Below, piece after piece: positions 4,948-5,515 of a stretch of 5,515 bases of DNA. This stretch comes from Bacillota bacterium (GTDB taxonomy: Bacteria > Vulcanimicrobiota > JAMDEM01). Numbering within the stretch: the first letter of the stretch is position 1; the number at the start of each line of letters is the position of its first letter. A program made the position numbers and the translations under genes. The notes under the pieces are model-generated. The model did not search any database and was not told where the DNA came from. It worked only from the letters and a program-made list of their open reading frames with translations. The stretch covers positions 1-5,515 of the forward strand of contig JAMDEM010000168.1 of assembly GCA_023486985.1 (NCBI GenBank), in the 5' to 3' direction.

Positions 4948-5515
4948 TCAATTTGCCTTTACAATCCTGGAGTGCCTGGAATTTTCCTTTGCCAGTCCCT
5001 GATAAATTGGCGTTCCATCAACTTTTGTCAATTCCCTGAATGCCGCAAGAAGCTTTGTGGTAAATGGTCCGGGCTTTCCATTGCCGATAACCCTTCCGTT
5101 AATTTCAACCGCGGCAATCATCTCCGCGCCGGTTCCCGTGAGGAAGCACTCGTCTGCCACAAAAAGATCATGAGAGTTAAGCAGGTCAATCCGCATATCA
5201 AGACCCATACTTCTTGCAATCTCTATAACAGCGCCCCTGGTTATTCCCTCAAGAAGTCCCACATACCCCGGCGGGGTATAAATAACGCCGTTCTTTACAA
5301 CAAAAATATTTTCCGAAGTACACTCCGCCACAAATCCGTCGGCATTAATCATTACCGCTTCATCGGCTCCCGCCTCAGTAGCCTCGATTTTAGCAAGAAT
5401 GTTGTTAAGATAATTCAAGGATTTAATCTTTGAATTCAAAGCTTCGGGAATATTTTTTCTGGTTGAAGCAATTATGAGCTTCAATCCTTTTTTATACATC
5501 TCTTCAGGCTTGACC
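4948..5515 (-). CDS. ilvE: Branched-chain amino acid aminotransferase, C-terminal part (runs off the window)
   Basis: The frame is open from the window edge to a TGA at 4948-4950, giving about 188 residues of a protein usually near 290-300; the start lies outside. It is a fold-type IV PLP enzyme that interconverts valine, leucine and isoleucine with their 2-oxo acids using glutamate/2-oxoglutarate. Counting from the Met at 5499, the catalytic lysine is K26 in IKSLNYLNN, the sequence typical of IlvE. Further motifs are FVAECTSENIF (56-66), VKNGVIYTPP (68-77), the phosphate-binding LEGITR (83-88) and ADECFLTGTGAEM near the end. The usual 'AEGTGENIF' reads AECTSENIF here, a substitution near the cofactor pocket. 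D-amino-acid aminotransferase and aminodeoxychorismate lyase share the fold, but the SLNYLNN stretch and the C-terminal GPFTTKLLAAFRELT favour IlvE. It is transcribed from outside the window, towards the tRNA; repeat copy 2 forms its 3' hairpin. Confidence 0.92.
   Translation of the reverse strand, partial: VKPEEMYKKGLKLIIASTRKNIPEALNSKIKSLNYLNNILAKIEATEAGADEAVMINADGFVAECTSENIFVVKNGVIYTPPGYVGLLEGITRGAVIEIARSMGLDMRIDLLNSHDLFVADECFLTGTGAEMIAAVEINGRVIGNGKPGPFTTKLLAAFRELTKVDGTPIYQGLAKENSRHSRIVKAN

Noticed and set aside
4972..5433. 153-residue plus-strand frame opposite ilvE
   Set aside because: The complementary strand encodes an unambiguous aminotransferase with catalytic lysine and phosphate-binding motifs.

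Overview
The window looks like chromosomal DNA from a moderately AT-rich bacterium. The branched-chain aminotransferase at the right edge resembles those of anaerobic Clostridia, as I remember that family. Strong purine-rich ribosome-binding sites and the extended -10 promoter candidates also suit a Firmicute. This is inference from family memory, not a database result. The typA gene does not fit neatly: from memory its sequence looks more like the TypA of candidate-phyla (Patescibacteria/Saccharibacteria-type) bacteria than a standard clostridial TypA, so its origin is an open question.

Layout. Positions 1-173 hold no gene, only a long hairpin (38-92) and a small palindrome (126-144). Positions 174-459 hold a broken copy of the 3' half of a flavodoxin gene on the minus strand. 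A complete CPBP-family intramembrane protease gene follows on the plus strand (555-1412). It converges, with only 10 bases between, on the intact flavodoxin-like gene on the minus strand (1423-1929). The intact gene and the decayed copy are clear DNA paralogues in the same orientation, and they bracket the protease gene. Upstream of the flavodoxin on the same strand lies a type II toxin-antitoxin pair: a RelE/ParE-like toxin (1958-2218) overlapped by its antitoxin (2211-2447). Antitoxin, toxin and flavodoxin are packed closely enough to be one transcript.

A 269-base intergenic stretch (2448-2716) contains five potential hairpins. It separates the leftward toxin-antitoxin operon from rightward typA (2717-4525), a full-length ribosome-associated GTPase gene. 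A strong bidirectional terminator (4579-4618) serves typA from one side and a minus-strand tRNA-Pro(CGG) gene (4659-4736) from the other. Between the tRNA and the right edge lie two copies of a palindromic repeat exactly 130 bases apart, with an extended -10 promoter candidate for the tRNA between them. The 3' two-thirds of ilvE (4948 to the edge, minus strand) ends the window.

The genes do not form one obvious pathway. The left two-thirds (decayed paralogue, protease, toxin-antitoxin, atypical typA) reads like an accessory region beside a tRNA gene. The tRNA and ilvE look like ordinary chromosomal background. I see no CRISPR array, transposase, integrase or clear novel multi-gene system. The best leads are the atypical typA, the toxin-antitoxin/flavodoxin gene order, the bracketed protease and the structured intergenic DNA.
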